From the NCBI GenBank assembly GCA_963969395.1, contig OZ017799.1, forward strand, positions 436,501-500,500: a stretch of DNA of 64,000 nt, given 5' to 3'. The position numbers and the translations under genes are program-made. How positions within the stretch are numbered: the first letter of the stretch is position 1; each line of letters opens with the position of its first letter. The notes beneath the pieces are model-generated. The model was not told where the DNA came from. It saw only the letters and a list, made by a program, of their open reading frames with translations, and did not search any database. This DNA is from Pseudoscleropodium purum. Lineage: Eukaryota; Streptophyta; Bryopsida; Hypnales; Brachytheciaceae. Positions 1-12,400 of the stretch are shown one piece after another.

Positions 1-1480
1 ACTTAAGCTTGATTTACACTATAAACAAGGGGGCTAAAAATTGAAAAATCTCCCTCTCCAAGCCCCCTTGTTGCCATTGAAAATCTTTCCTTTGAAGGTC
101 AAGACCTTTATATTAATACAACTGTGAAGAAGTCATGGAAATTCAAAGTTTATTCTAAATTGCTTTGAAAATTTATAGTTAATTTACATAGTATCTAAAA
201 AATACATAGTTAAAGAATTACTAACTGCCTTTTGACTCCCAACATGGTTATATTGTAAAATATAAAATACAAGAATGAATACTATACTCAAATGATTATA
301 GCTTCGTTGATGATTCAATTTTATTTTGTTAAAATACGAGATCAATGTTTTGGAGAATAAATTATTTATTTGCTTAAATTGTGCAATTCGTTGTTTTGAC
401 TTTCAATCAACTGCAAAAATCAACATACCTAAGATTCTTTTGATAATAAGATAATCCTACTTCTTCACTTATTACCTCCCCTATTTAAATTAAAGTGGCC
501 ACAACTATTAATAATTTTAGAAACTATTATTTTACCATTAATGTTGACAAATGCATTAGCAACATCAAATAATTGTATTTGACTTTATCTAATATGTAGA
601 AGTTTGTCCCTTGTTTGTTGTATTCATGACATTTTTGAACAATTTTCAATGTATTTACCATAGTTTACATAAATTAGCTTATCTGCTTCACCATTGCATT
701 TTTTTACTTGTTATAATGAAGTAAAAGATTTTAGCTGAGAGCATTGCCAACAATGCAACAAATAAGCATTAGTTTTATTGATAACAAATAGTAAAAAAAA
801 ATTTAAAAATAAAACATTGATCAATAATATGCAACAAAAAAATTTTAATTTTAATTTTTTTTAAATTATTATAATTATAAGCAAATATATTAAATGAAAT
901 TTGGCCTCCTTACCCTGTTAGAGAAGGATCCAACTAATCAAGACCTGCCTTTAGACCAAACCTTAACTATGTTGTTGTAGTGTAAATGCAATTGTAGATA
1001 GGATTTGGAAACTTGGATGCAAGAGTTGGTGCAAGAGTTGATGCAAGAGTCTTTGTCCAAACTACAAAGCACAAAGCCAATAAGTACTTTGCCCATTTTC
1101 TTTTTTGACACAAATGAAATCACTTTCATGGCAAGAATAAAATACATCTACTTCAAACAAAATACAATATGTTGTGGGGAGTACAAATAAGAGAAGTTCA
1201 TACAACAACCAACCAAACCAATGATTTTAATTTTGGCATTGAAATGCTTGAAAGTACCAAAAATAATTAGAGAGCACCTAGCGTTGAAGGAAAATTTGAA
1301 GAAAAATTGGATGATGGATGCCAAGTTCTTTCAATTTTAGAAAACAATTCAAATGAAATTGCCAATTTTTATCAATGAAACTTGTCCAAATATGTACAGT
1401 ACAGTGGACTTGGACCAGTATCTGTGCAGTGTCCTAATTCCTGACAACTACGATGGCAGCTTTGGCACATACCAGATGAT
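1..1480. other. AT-rich intergenic DNA
   Basis: No coding region, RNA gene or element boundary could be supported here. The sequence is AT-rich with many A and T runs, and the short open frames near 940-1190 have no recognisable similarity or splice context. Confidence 0.5.
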
Positions 1481-1818
1481 GTCATAAGGACTCAAAGCAT
1501 CTCCACCAACTAGTTCCGTATCCCTAAAAATTTAGGGAGAGGACCTCAAATGCAGATAGAGATGCAGAAACTCCTCACACCAATCTGCTTCCAAGTTCTC
1601 TATCCCTAAATTATACAGAATTCTGTAAAACATTGGGCAAGTTCTATATCCAGAGGCTTGTTTGCAAAACTGGCGAGGTCTCATCAGTATCCAGTCAAGG
1701 TTGACCGCTTCGACACTTCAGATTTGGGGATACAGAAGCCCCTGGTGGGGTTGCTCTCATCTCCCATTCAGTTCCTCGTTTCCTTTCAAAGACAAAAGCC
1801 CAAGGCGATCTGGCGACG

Positions 1819-2031
1819 ATGGCGGAACTTCCGGGTATGCCCTTCCCGGGTATCAATGACCCCGCATCATCGCCTTTGTCTTTTATTCGTATTCCGAGTA
1901 GAGCTGAACTTTTCATTTTGTTATTAATGATCTGCTGCTTTTTTACTTCCAAACTACGCTCTTATAAGGGGAAACAGCCCATCTGGTCAGAACTGCTAGT
2001 TTGCTCTCATGCTATTGCTGGAATTTCTTAA
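1819..2031 (+). CDS. possible small protein or first exon, unknown
   Basis: A 70-codon frame opens with ATG in a good plant context (GACGATGGCG) inside a locally GC-richer stretch (about 1480-1980). That stretch resembles the 5' ends of the two real genes in this window. The product begins MAELPGMPFPGIND and has one hydrophobic stretch near residues 30-43 (LFILLLMICCFF) that could span a membrane. A possible donor (CTGGTCAGA, about 1984) could make it a first exon, but no downstream exon was found. I do not recognise it. It could equally be a chance frame or a gene remnant. Confidence 0.2.
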   Translation: MAELPGMPFPGINDPASSPLSFIRIPSRAELFILLLMICCFFTSKLRSYKGKQPIWSELLVCSHAIAGIS

Positions 2032-2686
2032 TTTTCCCCCCGTATAAAGACATTTGTGAGAATTAGAAAGAGCAAGTGAAGTTATATTTTTTCAACAAAG
2101 TATGAATTTGCTATGAATTTTTGAAGTGTTTAGCCCAAAAGTTACATAAAAGTTTGGAAAGTTACATAAGACATTGATTATGGCTTGAAATCTCATAAAT
2201 TGAGAAAAAATCATCATTGGGTCATTCCTTAGGTGACCATCATGATGGACTCTCATAAGTCTCTATATACTTCAAAAACTGCCATAACAAATTGAGAAAT
2301 CAAATTTTTTTTCAGCAAATTTTGGACATATTGAGGTTCAAATAACACTCTCATATAAAATGATTTTTCAAAACTTTTGAATAAAATTTAGATATCTTTT
2401 AAACTTAATTTTCAAAATTTTCGTTGAAAAAGACCTCTTACCACAAGGTTAAAAACTTCTTTAGTGAGTGAAATGAGTATTTAGTGGAATTTTGTGGTAA
2501 CAAATTCATGAATTTTAGAAGTAAAATTTTAATGAGTAAATTCTTAATTATTGAAATATGACCCCAAACAGTTATGTGATTTATAATTCACTCCAAAAAG
2601 CTCCAAACGTATCATGAAAAATAATATATAAACATTTTGTACACTTTCTGGAACACCTGCAGCCAAAAATGGAGAATGATCCACTA
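2032..2686. other. intergenic, downstream of the Topors-like gene
   Basis: AT-rich sequence between a weak plus-strand frame and the stop codon of the minus-strand RING gene. It should hold the 3' UTR and polyadenylation region of that gene, but no canonical AATAAA was found on the minus strand close to the stop. Confidence 0.4.
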
Positions 2687-5600
2687 TTAGCAATATGAGA
2701 GCTGCCAACGATCCTCAGCAATTGGAACTACTACTTCATCCATATGTTGACGTTTCTTTCGTAGATCTGTCCTCGATCTCCTGTTCAACAAAGCCTGTGA
2801 GCTATCTCTACACGTGTCCTGTTGCTGTTGCTCTGAGCTACTATGAACACCTTCAGCGGCACAACTGTCTGAAATTGGGTGTCTTCCGGCTATGAGAATT
2901 TGAAGATTATTCTCAAGATGAGCTGGACCTTCATTGTGAAGAGGCATTGGAGTCGACCTGGATAAGGCTCCCCGTCTTGACCTGTCTTGATACGATGATC
3001 TCCTATTTACCTTGATAATAGGACGCCTCGAATTGTCAAGTCTGCCATAGACGACAACTGTATCGTATGCTCGCATTGTGAAAGGACTCTCTGCGAAACA
3101 ACTGCACCAGCAAATCACACGTGAGCTACATGTCACAAATCTCAAATCAAAAATACTATTCAAAATAGCAATTGAAGTGCCCAGAGCGTTCATACTTCAC
3201 CTGCTCCTAACATCGTATCATAATGCCTCGTCAGAGAAGCATATAATAATTTCCCGTCCAAAAAGAAACTTACGGTTCAAGGCAATTGCCGGTCAATGCG
3301 ACGTGATAGTCTTAGTTCTGAACCCTAAAATGGACAGCGAAAACCGTGGATAATCCTGCCAAATGTACAAACCCTATTTCACATTGGAGCAGGGCTTACC
3401 GCAACTCATGCCAGAAAACTTTAGCCTTGTCCCCAAGAAATCGCTTGAGCTCTTTAATGGCTTTCTCTACTGCACCTTCAACTTCAATCGACCCTGTTAC
3501 AGGCCTAGTACTTGATCCACCTGACCTCCACGGCCTTTCAGGTCTGAGAATAGCTTCACGTTCGGTCCCAAACCAAAGTCCCAGAACCAAACGAACTAAG
3601 AAATCATGATCTGAGTTAGGCAGCACGGCTTGCAATTCACGACGAACCCAGGGCTCCAACCTCCGTTCGGCTCTTGCATCCTGAATTTGTGATATTGACA
3701 GGTTGTCAGGTCACAACCCATGTACAAAAAGAACCACATAACTAAACGCATCAAATTCAGGGAAATCCAAACCTCTTGAACTTTTGTCACATAGCCTAAG
3801 ATGATATATTCTAAACGCAGTCACATTAAGACATTAAAATGTTAGGTACCCAAAGATTAGATCACCCTCAGCATCAGTGACACCCTGGGCAGGCTTAGAG
3901 GAAATCTGGCAACAAACCTTTGTGCCCGTCGATTTTCTTCGAAGTTCAAAAGGACGAGCTATCAAATTTCTGTTGTATATGCTGCACACAACCATGTCAG
4001 TAGTGAGAAAACGTTCTCAAGCAGTATCCAAGAAAATAAAATCTCGTCCACATCGACCAAACTAGACATGATATAGCATACGCAGCCAACATCTTAAACT
4101 GCTCGAATATAGGAGCACATGCTGAGGACTTCAACTCGAATGAAACACAGCATTTCAAATGCATTAATGGCAAACCTTTTTCGCCATTCCAAGGTTTTCG
4201 CTGCAGCTTGTTCCTCAAAAACTCTCATCGCTTGAGCACCTTGATACTCCTTAGGAAGACCAAAAGAACGCTGCGTTGGAAACGGCCTAGATTGTCCTGA
4301 ACTGCTGGCTGCTGCTGTACCCGGTGCTACATCCTGACGCCTACGTGGCGTCCTTCCTCTACCCCTCTCCTGACGTCTGTAGATGAAATCGTTCAATTAG
4401 AGAATCAAGAATTTCGACAAAAATTCGTAATAATCACTCTACACTGTTATTCTATTTGGAGTATGATACACTATTTTGTACGCTAACCCAAACACTATGT
4501 CTTAGTGTACCTGTGAAAGAATAAGATTTGGAACACCATTTAGCTAAAAAGGTAAAACCTAAGTTCCCAAGCCACTTGTTGATAGACTCGCTATTTAATC
4601 AAAAGTTCTTCTTTCATTGCCTCGATAGTGATCTCAAGGTTGAACCAAGTACACTTCTGGTACTTAACAGAGAAGTTGATTTACCATATGGCACGTTTTT
4701 TTGGCGGCACATGAATCATAGAATGAACGTGTAGCTCATACAAAATTGATCGAAGAAGGCCTTATGAACAAGAATTGTTAACATAGTGGTAGGATATATG
4801 AAATATTACAGTGTATCACAAGGCTAGAAACTACAACTCACGAGAAATATACTGCATAGTACACAGCTTAACTAAACTCGCATGCGGAAAAAGGAACAGT
4901 GAGAGCAAAGATCGACACCAAACATAAATTGATCCATTTACAATTCAAGGCTCCTTAGTAGATTGGCGGACCCTCATAAAGCACACACTTTACAGGGGGA
5001 CCAAGTGGATTCGTGATAAGGATTTGGTGAATTAGGTCTGAATAAAAAAATTCAGAGAAAGGGTTCCCTAAGAGTTGATCATATTGACCTTTGGCTTTTA
5101 AAAACACACTAAGTGTGTCCACTAGTTTACTGGCCTACCAAATTCAACATTGTCATGCTGCATGCAACTCACCTGGAGTCCCTCCAAATATGAAACCTCG
5201 AGAGTGCATGACTTGCAGCCGCGTCTCCTCGACTGCTTAACTCTGCAGGGGGCAAGATTCTCTCCTGAAATTTGCTATTCGATTGAACGTCATAGTACCA
5301 CCCGCGATATTCAGATTTGCACAATGGACACAATCGGCGAACTCGACTCCACTCCTCGATACAGTGGGCGCAGAACTGGTGCATGCACCATTGAAGGACC
5401 GCTCCTCCTGCTTCCTCGATGTCGCAAAGGCAAATCGGGCACATGGTGACTTCCTAAGAAGAAGAAGATGCACCTTGGTCATCACCTCGTATCTTAAGGT
5501 AGAATGAGCTACTTCCAAGCCAATTTCACTAAAAGCCATGATTATGTGTCAGTGAGGTCTCATTTCTTAGTCACGAGTAGACAAACAGACATACTGAGAC

Positions 5601-6062
5601 TCCAAATCTTAAAAGCGGTCAAGTTCAAAGTTCAAGCGGAAAATTTCTGAATTCGTGCGCTACTTCTGATGCCTAGAATTGTCTATCTTGCAATGAGTAT
5701 CCATTCACTATCTAGAACTATTAGGGCACGACACTGGGTGGACACTCGATTGTAGCTCATCGTACCTTACTCTCAATCGTCAACCCTAAACCCGGTGCAT
5801 CAGCTTCGGCGTCCATAAGAGCGAACTTTTCCGGTCTACTCTCGATGTCGGAAGCGAAATCCGAGGACGCGCGCGGACTCGGACCTTTCCGTCGCTTCCG
5901 CGGAAGCTCCCGCTCGACATGAAGCTCCTCGTCGTAAGATCGTGCATTCTGGCTCTTCAAAGAAACCTGGTCTCGTGCAGGGGAGGAGAGAAGCTCCGAC
6001 GAGTGCGGCAAACAGGCCCAGACCGCGGCACCCGGCAACCAAACATTGCGCGATGTAGCCAT
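2687..6062 (-). CDS. Topors-like RING-type E3 ubiquitin ligase, six exons
   Basis: Exons on the minus strand are 6062-5766, 5453-5173, 4376-4176, 3981-3918, 3680-3400 and 3101-2687. They total 1539 nt, giving 512 aa plus TAA, and every junction is GT-AG and phase-matched. Residues 104-144 form a C3HC4 RING: C104/C107, C122-x-H124, C127/C130, C141/C144. It is followed by KSEYRGWYYDV, the RING-flanking segment of Topors-like ligases. A second conserved block, RRLEPWVRRELQAVL (about 287-301), lies C-terminal, as in plant and animal Topors proteins. The N-terminus has a basic PRKRRKGP stretch that could be a nuclear signal. Family members act in the nucleus as ubiquitin (in animals also SUMO) ligases; the substrate here is unknown. 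The start was chosen as the first ATG of the GC-rich exon; a later Met (about residue 82) is possible. The gene looks intact. Confidence 0.85.
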
Positions 6063-6330
6063 GGCATAACGAGAGCCTCAAAACAGCAGCCACTCCATTA
6101 CTTGGAAACCTTAAAGAAGCAGCTTCGTCAGAGAGCAGTGAGTGGGCTCGAGAAGGGAGGGAGGAGAGAGAGAGCGTCGTTGTTCGTGAGATTCTTCAAT
6201 TTCTTCAACGAAATGATCGTTCTGCGAAATCAAGCGGACTTCATGACTTCCCTCAGGCAAACCCTAAATGATGAAGCAAAGAAACGAAGAACAAGAATAC
6301 GATCTGCGATGGGAAATTGTTATTCCAACC
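6063..6330 (-). promoter_or_regulatory. 5' leader and promoter region of the Topors-like gene
   Basis: This stretch immediately upstream of the RING gene's start is GC-richer than surrounding DNA and lacks a credible plus-strand gene. It most likely carries the 5' UTR and core promoter. No clear TATA box was seen, so the assignment rests on position and composition only. Confidence 0.3.
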
Positions 6331-6999
6331 CTTCTTTGAACTTTGTCCATAACTTTTGACATGAAGTGCAAATATTAATGACTTTCAAATCAATTCAAAA
6401 TTAGGACATCTATATTTGGATTGAAAAGCTTCACTTTTTTCTAGATATTGATTACACAAAATGTACACATTCAAAACATGAGATTATATGTTGTCCATAA
6501 ATGTAGATAATTTCACCAATGAATTTTGTGAATTTTTTTCTACATTTATCATAAATGATATAAAATTTTTTTAATAATAAAGTAATCCAAAAATCTAATT
6601 TTTTTTTAATTTCGTTTTAGAACACCTTTAGCTATCAATGACTTTCAAATCAAATTGTTAGTAAAAAAATTTAATTTAACATGTATAGGATTGATTGATA
6701 AAATGTTCATGTTTTTTATTAGTGAGAAAATATTTTGTTTTTATGTCTATTTTTGTTAATTTTTTAAAAAAAATTATTGAAAAAATCAAATTATTGTTGT
6801 TGTGATTTACTAAAGTGAAATGTGTAAAGAAAATTAAATCTATTCTATTCAATTAAAATTGCAAATATATGTATCGTAAATTACAATTATGTTTGACGAA
6901 GAAGAATTGCACTTTGGGATGAAAGTATCTTTAGGAATTAGCATCTCTAAATGTTCCATCATCTACTACAATAGATGGAAGATGAATATTGTGAAAAAT

Positions 7000-7925
7000 G
7001 CACTCCATCTAATCATTATTTGTTCAAAAGTTTCAAGGAAAAATCATGTAGTATATCAATGGAAAAGAAAAGAAAAAATATTCTTCACAAATCAATGATA
7101 TAGATATGTTAACCTCTAAAGTTCCTTAAATATGTTTTCACCAAAAATGCTTGAAAATTGCAATTTATGGTACAAGTACCAAATTTTTGATTAAAATTTT
7201 TTTTTTGATATATATGACTGTAGGAACTTGTAAGCATATTGACTTAAGAGCATGTGTTAAAAATTTCATAAATTTCTACTTCGTGGATTGCAAAATATAA
7301 GCATTCAAATTCATTGAAATCAATTTTTGGGCCCTCAAAAAAACAAGGCACTTGCACATTATAAGTTTATTTTTTTATGAAAAAATGTTCAAAATGGTGG
7401 TGCTTCTTTGGATTTTTTTTCCTAAACAAGTTTCCTACATGCTTGGAAAATTTCTGATCATTTGGAATTGTACAACATATAGGAAAAAAATAGTAAATAG
7501 GTAGTAGTAGAAAATGATTCAAAATACTAAACTGTTAATAATTTCATTATAAAATTAAAAAATGTCAATCCCAACAATTGAAATGTTGTAATAAACAAGT
7601 TACATTTTATAATTTTATTTTTTTTCAAAAACATTGAAAATTAAATAAGATAAAGGACTTCAAAGTTTATTTTTAGAGTAGAAAATCCATAATTGCCTGC
7701 AAACCAAAAAATTGTAACAACTTTTCTCATTGATCAAAATGGAATGATTCAAATCTTTACACACACACACACACACACACACAAATCTATCTATCTATCT
7801 ATTACTCTTGAAAAATCAATTTCAAATCAATTTCAAATTTTTAATTTTGAAAAATATAATTTTTTTGTCTACTTGGACTAACCATTTATAAGAAAAAAAT
7901 AACTTATTAGGCCATAGTTTTTGAC
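7000..7925 (+). repeat. dispersed repeat, inverted copy at 52795-53700
   Basis: Read against the reverse complement of 52795-53700, the two stretches share many blocks in the same order: CTAAAGTTCCTT-AATATGTTTTCA, the CGTGGATTGCAA segment, a run around TTGGAATTGTACAA, and a GAATGATTC segment beside a dinucleotide tract. No ORF longer than about 70 codons lies inside. The two copies are diverged, with small indels. It is probably an old transposon fragment of unknown class. Confidence 0.6.
7759..7803 (+). repeat. microsatellite (AC)n followed by (ATCT)n
   Basis: About 12 AC units run directly into about four ATCT units. It lies inside the dispersed repeat; the partner copy near 52930-52970 has a shorter TG/TATA tract at the same place. 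Confidence 0.9.
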
Positions 7926-8399
7926 TCATATTTTTAAATTTAGCACATATGAAAGATATTCCTTGTTCCTACTTCTATTAAAATTTGGGCCAATAATAAT
8001 GGAATCTCTAGTCACTCATACTTGCCCAAAATTGCTATATTGCCAAAAAAATGCATGCTAGTACTTCAAGGGTTAAAAGAATCTCAATTAGTCATCATAA
8101 ATTTTCAGAAGTAATCTTATTATCTTTAGATTTAACATTGGGGGACATTAACAAGCAGTTACAAAAGACTCTATCCTTGTAACGTCGTATCTTTTTAGTT
8201 ACTTAATTAATTATTTATTTAATTTGACTCTGTTCTTGAATAAGATCCTATTCAAACTTCCTCACAGTGGAATCTGCCGATACACTGGCTCCTTCGCTTT
8301 AGAGCCAATTAATAAATTGAACGGTTTCAGATGGTTCTATTTTATTCTACTTTATACTTTATAAAGTATAGTTATACTTTGTTCCTGTCAGCACAACTT

Positions 8400-9408
8400 T
8401 CTGGGACAAGGTCTCCCATTCCTCCACCAGCGCTTTTCCGTGACAACGCCCCCACATGCCATGTGGCAACGCTCACTCAACTGAAGTCTTTCCAGGCACC
8501 AGCTATCACAGGACAGTACGAGAAAACGGGAAGGGAACCTCAGGGGAACCTCAGGGGAACTCTTGAGAGAACTCCGAGAACTTCGGAACCGGCCCTTCGT
8601 CTCCATAACACAAGACTCAAGAGCATCGCAATACAGGTCACAGTTGCTCTTGCACCAGCGATTTCCTGGTGCTGGGCTGTTTGCCGATCTCGTTGCGGGC
8701 GATTTTGGGACTCATCATTTCGTGCTCTGCGGTTGCTACCGGGTAAGAAATTTCTGTACTCAGTGTTTACGCCATCACTCTGTTTGTCTGGCGCTGTCGA
8801 GATTTTGAAAAATTAGAATTGCTTCTGGGTTAGTTGGGAGCGTGTAGAAATGGGAGCGTGATTTCTTAGCTCATTGTTGCCAGGGGATTTTGTATAAATT
8901 GTCTTTGGGATTTTGATTTTCTAAGGGATAGGGATGAAATCACCGGCTTTTTCTTTGCTTTTGAGGGACTGGAGGTTCTTGCTTTTGACTTTGGTACGGA
9001 AATCTGCGAACGGAATTAAGTAGGCGTCGGTGTCCCCGTAATTTTGTAAGAGGCCTTAGATATGGTGATCCTTGCAGTTTGATCGATTTGTTAAGTTGAT
9101 AATGGAGATATTCTTGCTCTAGGTCATGCAGAACGTGGACCAGAATTATTCAAGAAATAGTCGTTTCTTCTGCGATTGAGTTTTCAGGGGGCAGGTGCGA
9201 ATGACCTTCAGCTCGTTTGACGGAGTGGCACTGACGAATTCGAGAGTTTTTTCTTTTCTATAGGGCTTCTGTGTGGCTTAGTCGATCCTCCGCTCGCAAT
9301 GTGTTTGAACGGCAATCGATGATGTTGTTCTGTTTTACAGTAAACGCATGTAATTCGATTCATTTTTTTTTTTGAATTTTTGTTCTTAGTTCATTTCTGA
9401 ATGCGCAG
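8400..9408 (+). promoter_or_regulatory. 5' leader exon and leader intron of the DUF2045 gene
   Basis: A GC-richer block (about 8400-8742) ends in a consensus donor, GG|GTAAGA, at 8743. A pyrimidine-rich acceptor ending GCGCAG at 9408 lies 84 bases before the start codon of the DUF2045 homologue. A leader intron of 666 bases fits both sites. An AT-rich TATA-like stretch (TTTATAAAGTATAG) lies near 8350. The transcription start is not determined. Confidence 0.4.
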
Positions 9409-9492
9409 CTTAACTTTTGGAATAAGTGCGAGGGCGAGGATCCATCGCCGTTAGAGGAGCACTCATTCCGCAGGTAGAAGAAGCGTGCGTAC

Positions 9493-12400
9493 ATGGCGTT
9501 CAATTCGGCGCGCTCATACAGGTTAGCATATATCTAGGGTTAAAATTAAATTGCGCGCCATGTTTAGCTGTGAGAAGAAGATTTAATGAGAAATCAAAAT
9601 AATGGCAAAATTAAGCATATCAACTACGTACTTGATTTATTCAATGAAGACATTGTCATAAAATGATATTTAAAATCCTCAGAATTCAATCTCCCTCTTT
9701 CTTAGATATCGATGTTGCCTGTTCTACATCTCGTCACTTATGTTGATTGTATAGCAGGCATGATGCGAGAGGAGGTGACGAGGATGAGGGAGACTGGCAG
9801 CACGTCAATGCTACGGTCCTAGCGTAAGCAAAATTACCCTCTCTATACTACTCTTGGCATCCAATGAAATGCCCTTATTTTTTAATCCGTGAAGGGACCT
9901 ACTGGCCGTAATTGACCCTAATGTTTATTTAGCACTTTTTGAGTGGTCATATGGGGATTGTTTTGATTCAATTTTATTTATTCTGGACCAATAATTGCAA
10001 TTTTCTTCACTGACTCTGGTGATGTAAAATTCGGCCTAGTCTAATTTACATTTTTCACAATATGATTAATTGAATCGTTCATTTTAGAACGATGAAATAT
10101 CGTTCCTTTAGGGTTCAGGAGAGCCCTGGTATGGAATGTCAACTGAAAAGACCTTTTATGGATGTCTCTCCTACTTCATGGTCTCTAAATTGTGATTCTT
10201 TTTCATTACACATTTATGTCTGGTCGCTGAAATCAGTATTGACTATCAGTGTTGTCGTGTGTTTTGCAAATAAGCTTTCTGGTTTTCCGAGTTGGCATAG
10301 AACTACTTTTTTGGTGGTATGTCTTAGTGATAATGTCCAGCGTAGTCCTAAAGGTTGGCGTGTGGTGAACATTTTGTGCTGCAGGAAATCTAAAACTGGA
10401 AAAGATAAAAATGTGGGGAGGAATGGTCGCGGTGCCGTTTCGCCGTCGTCGGCTAGTACAGCTCCTTCGCGGTACTCGATTCTCTTCAAATCAAATTTAT
10501 TGGAATATGAGATATGACGCCTCGTTTCTGTCAAGAAGAATGCTGAATTCGTGGGGCATGTGTTGGTCACTTGTATATAACTTGGTGAATTGGTGTTGAA
10601 TATTATTCTTGCAGGGTAGAGCTGCTGAACATTGTACGGAAGCATCCATCATCAATTGAGCAGCTTTCCAATGAAGATGCAGAAGTAGATCCTCAATTTT
10701 GGTGTGAACTCCTCGACCTATTCTTTGTTCGTGGGATAGCTGACCGGGAAGAAGAGAGGGCCGATGATGATCTTGTGTTTTTTGTGCGGCTCCAGGTGAG
10801 TTCCCACACGTTGACATATCCCAAAGATAGCCAAAAAAAGTTTCGTAATGTTTTTTATTTATTTGTCCAACAAATAATTTGAACCAGTAAATTCTATAAA
10901 ATTCAGCGGTTGAATGGTGATGTATGAGCGTGAAGCCACGATGTGGGCTAGAGCACAACATGAGGGACTGGTTCGTAATTTTTGTCTGAATTTCCATTTT
11001 CGGCCACTCTATTAATCCTACAGGAGTTAACCTCTAGAAGGCCAAGGATGAATGGTTTTTAAATGATTAACTCGATCGATCATGTTGTGAAAATTACAAT
11101 TTAGATGCGCCAAATTTTATATCACCGGAGTCGGCTAAGAACATTGCATCTGTTGGTGAAGAAGAATTAAGATTGGATAAAAGAGAAGTCCCTTCTTAAA
11201 ACTGTTAAAAATACTTGAGACTCATTTTCGGGCTACTTGGTTCTTCAGGGTTAAATTGAAAGGAGTTTGCCTTTCTAGGTTCTTGTTATTGAGTGACATT
11301 TCGTCTATTTATTTAAAGTCCATCCATCGAGTAGATTACCTGCCCTGTCCATGATCATACTATTATCATCAATTGCTGTTGAATTGTATTGAGCCATGGA
11401 TTGTTTGTGGTACAGAGTTTACAATATGGAGAAAGCTATCCCTCAGAATCAGATGATGCATCGGGAGAACCTTTCTTTGTTCGCAGGTGGGCTCCTGAGG
11501 TGAGTATCCAAATCGCAGGAAATACAGTCATCCACCTCTTTCACTTCATTAAGACCTTTATTTTCAGATTATTGTTTTGCATAATTTTTAAGCTTGATGG
11601 TTAGCAATTGATGGCAACTTATTCTTTTTGCAGCTCATCAAGGTGATAGGCAGTAGTACCGGCCAAGTGGACTGGCAGCGGTCGTTCTATCTAAATCTCA
11701 TTTGTCACACAGAATTTTCTCTTACTGTGGCGATCTGCAGGTATGTAGGTCTTCTGTGTATTCGACAGTGATCCTCAGAACCGCTTCAGGGTTTTTCTCC
11801 AATGTAGTTGGGTTGCAGTTATTCTTGGATATATGTCCTCTTGGGTTCGCTGCAAGGTTTTATAGTTTGCAATGTTAGATTTTCTATGTTTGAGGTCCAT
11901 TTTGGTGATGGATACGGAGCATGGGCTCTTGGCGGGTGAGAGTTTCTGGTGTGATTTTAATACGCAATTTTTTGTTTGCAACTCAATTCCGTGAGACTTA
12001 CATCCCATTTGCACCTTTTGCAGTCGACAAGGACTGCAAAATCGTGATAAAAACACCAATGCACCTTTGGCACCTGTATATAAAGTGACCAAGAGGGTGT
12101 ATGCTTCTCCTAGTCGTGCTAATTTTCAAAGCGATTTTAGATCCAAAGTATGTCCTCTTGGAACTCTTGATACCAATACCAGATTCTTACGTAAACTACT
12201 GTCTGAACTCAAATCGTGCCTGTGTTTAACATTAGTCTTATATTGAGTTGTTATGTTCCCAAACTGATTATTTGTATCATCTTGTAGTTTAGATAGTTGT
12301 TCAGACCTATTTTTAAGTTTCAGGATGTCCTGGATAAGCTACACGTTCTCTATGTGCTGAAGTAGGTATGGGAATGTGGATCGAGTTAGGACAAGTTATA

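Larger units (their letters stand above)
6364..8330. other. AT-rich intergenic DNA containing a dispersed repeat
   Basis: No gene is supported. The middle of this stretch (about 7000-7925) matches a region at 52.8-53.7 kb in inverted orientation, listed separately. The rest is very AT-rich low-complexity sequence. Confidence 0.5.

Noticed and set aside
5919..6359. 146-codon plus-strand frame
   Set aside because: It lies antisense to exon 1 and the leader of the well-supported Topors-like gene and has no recognisable domain.
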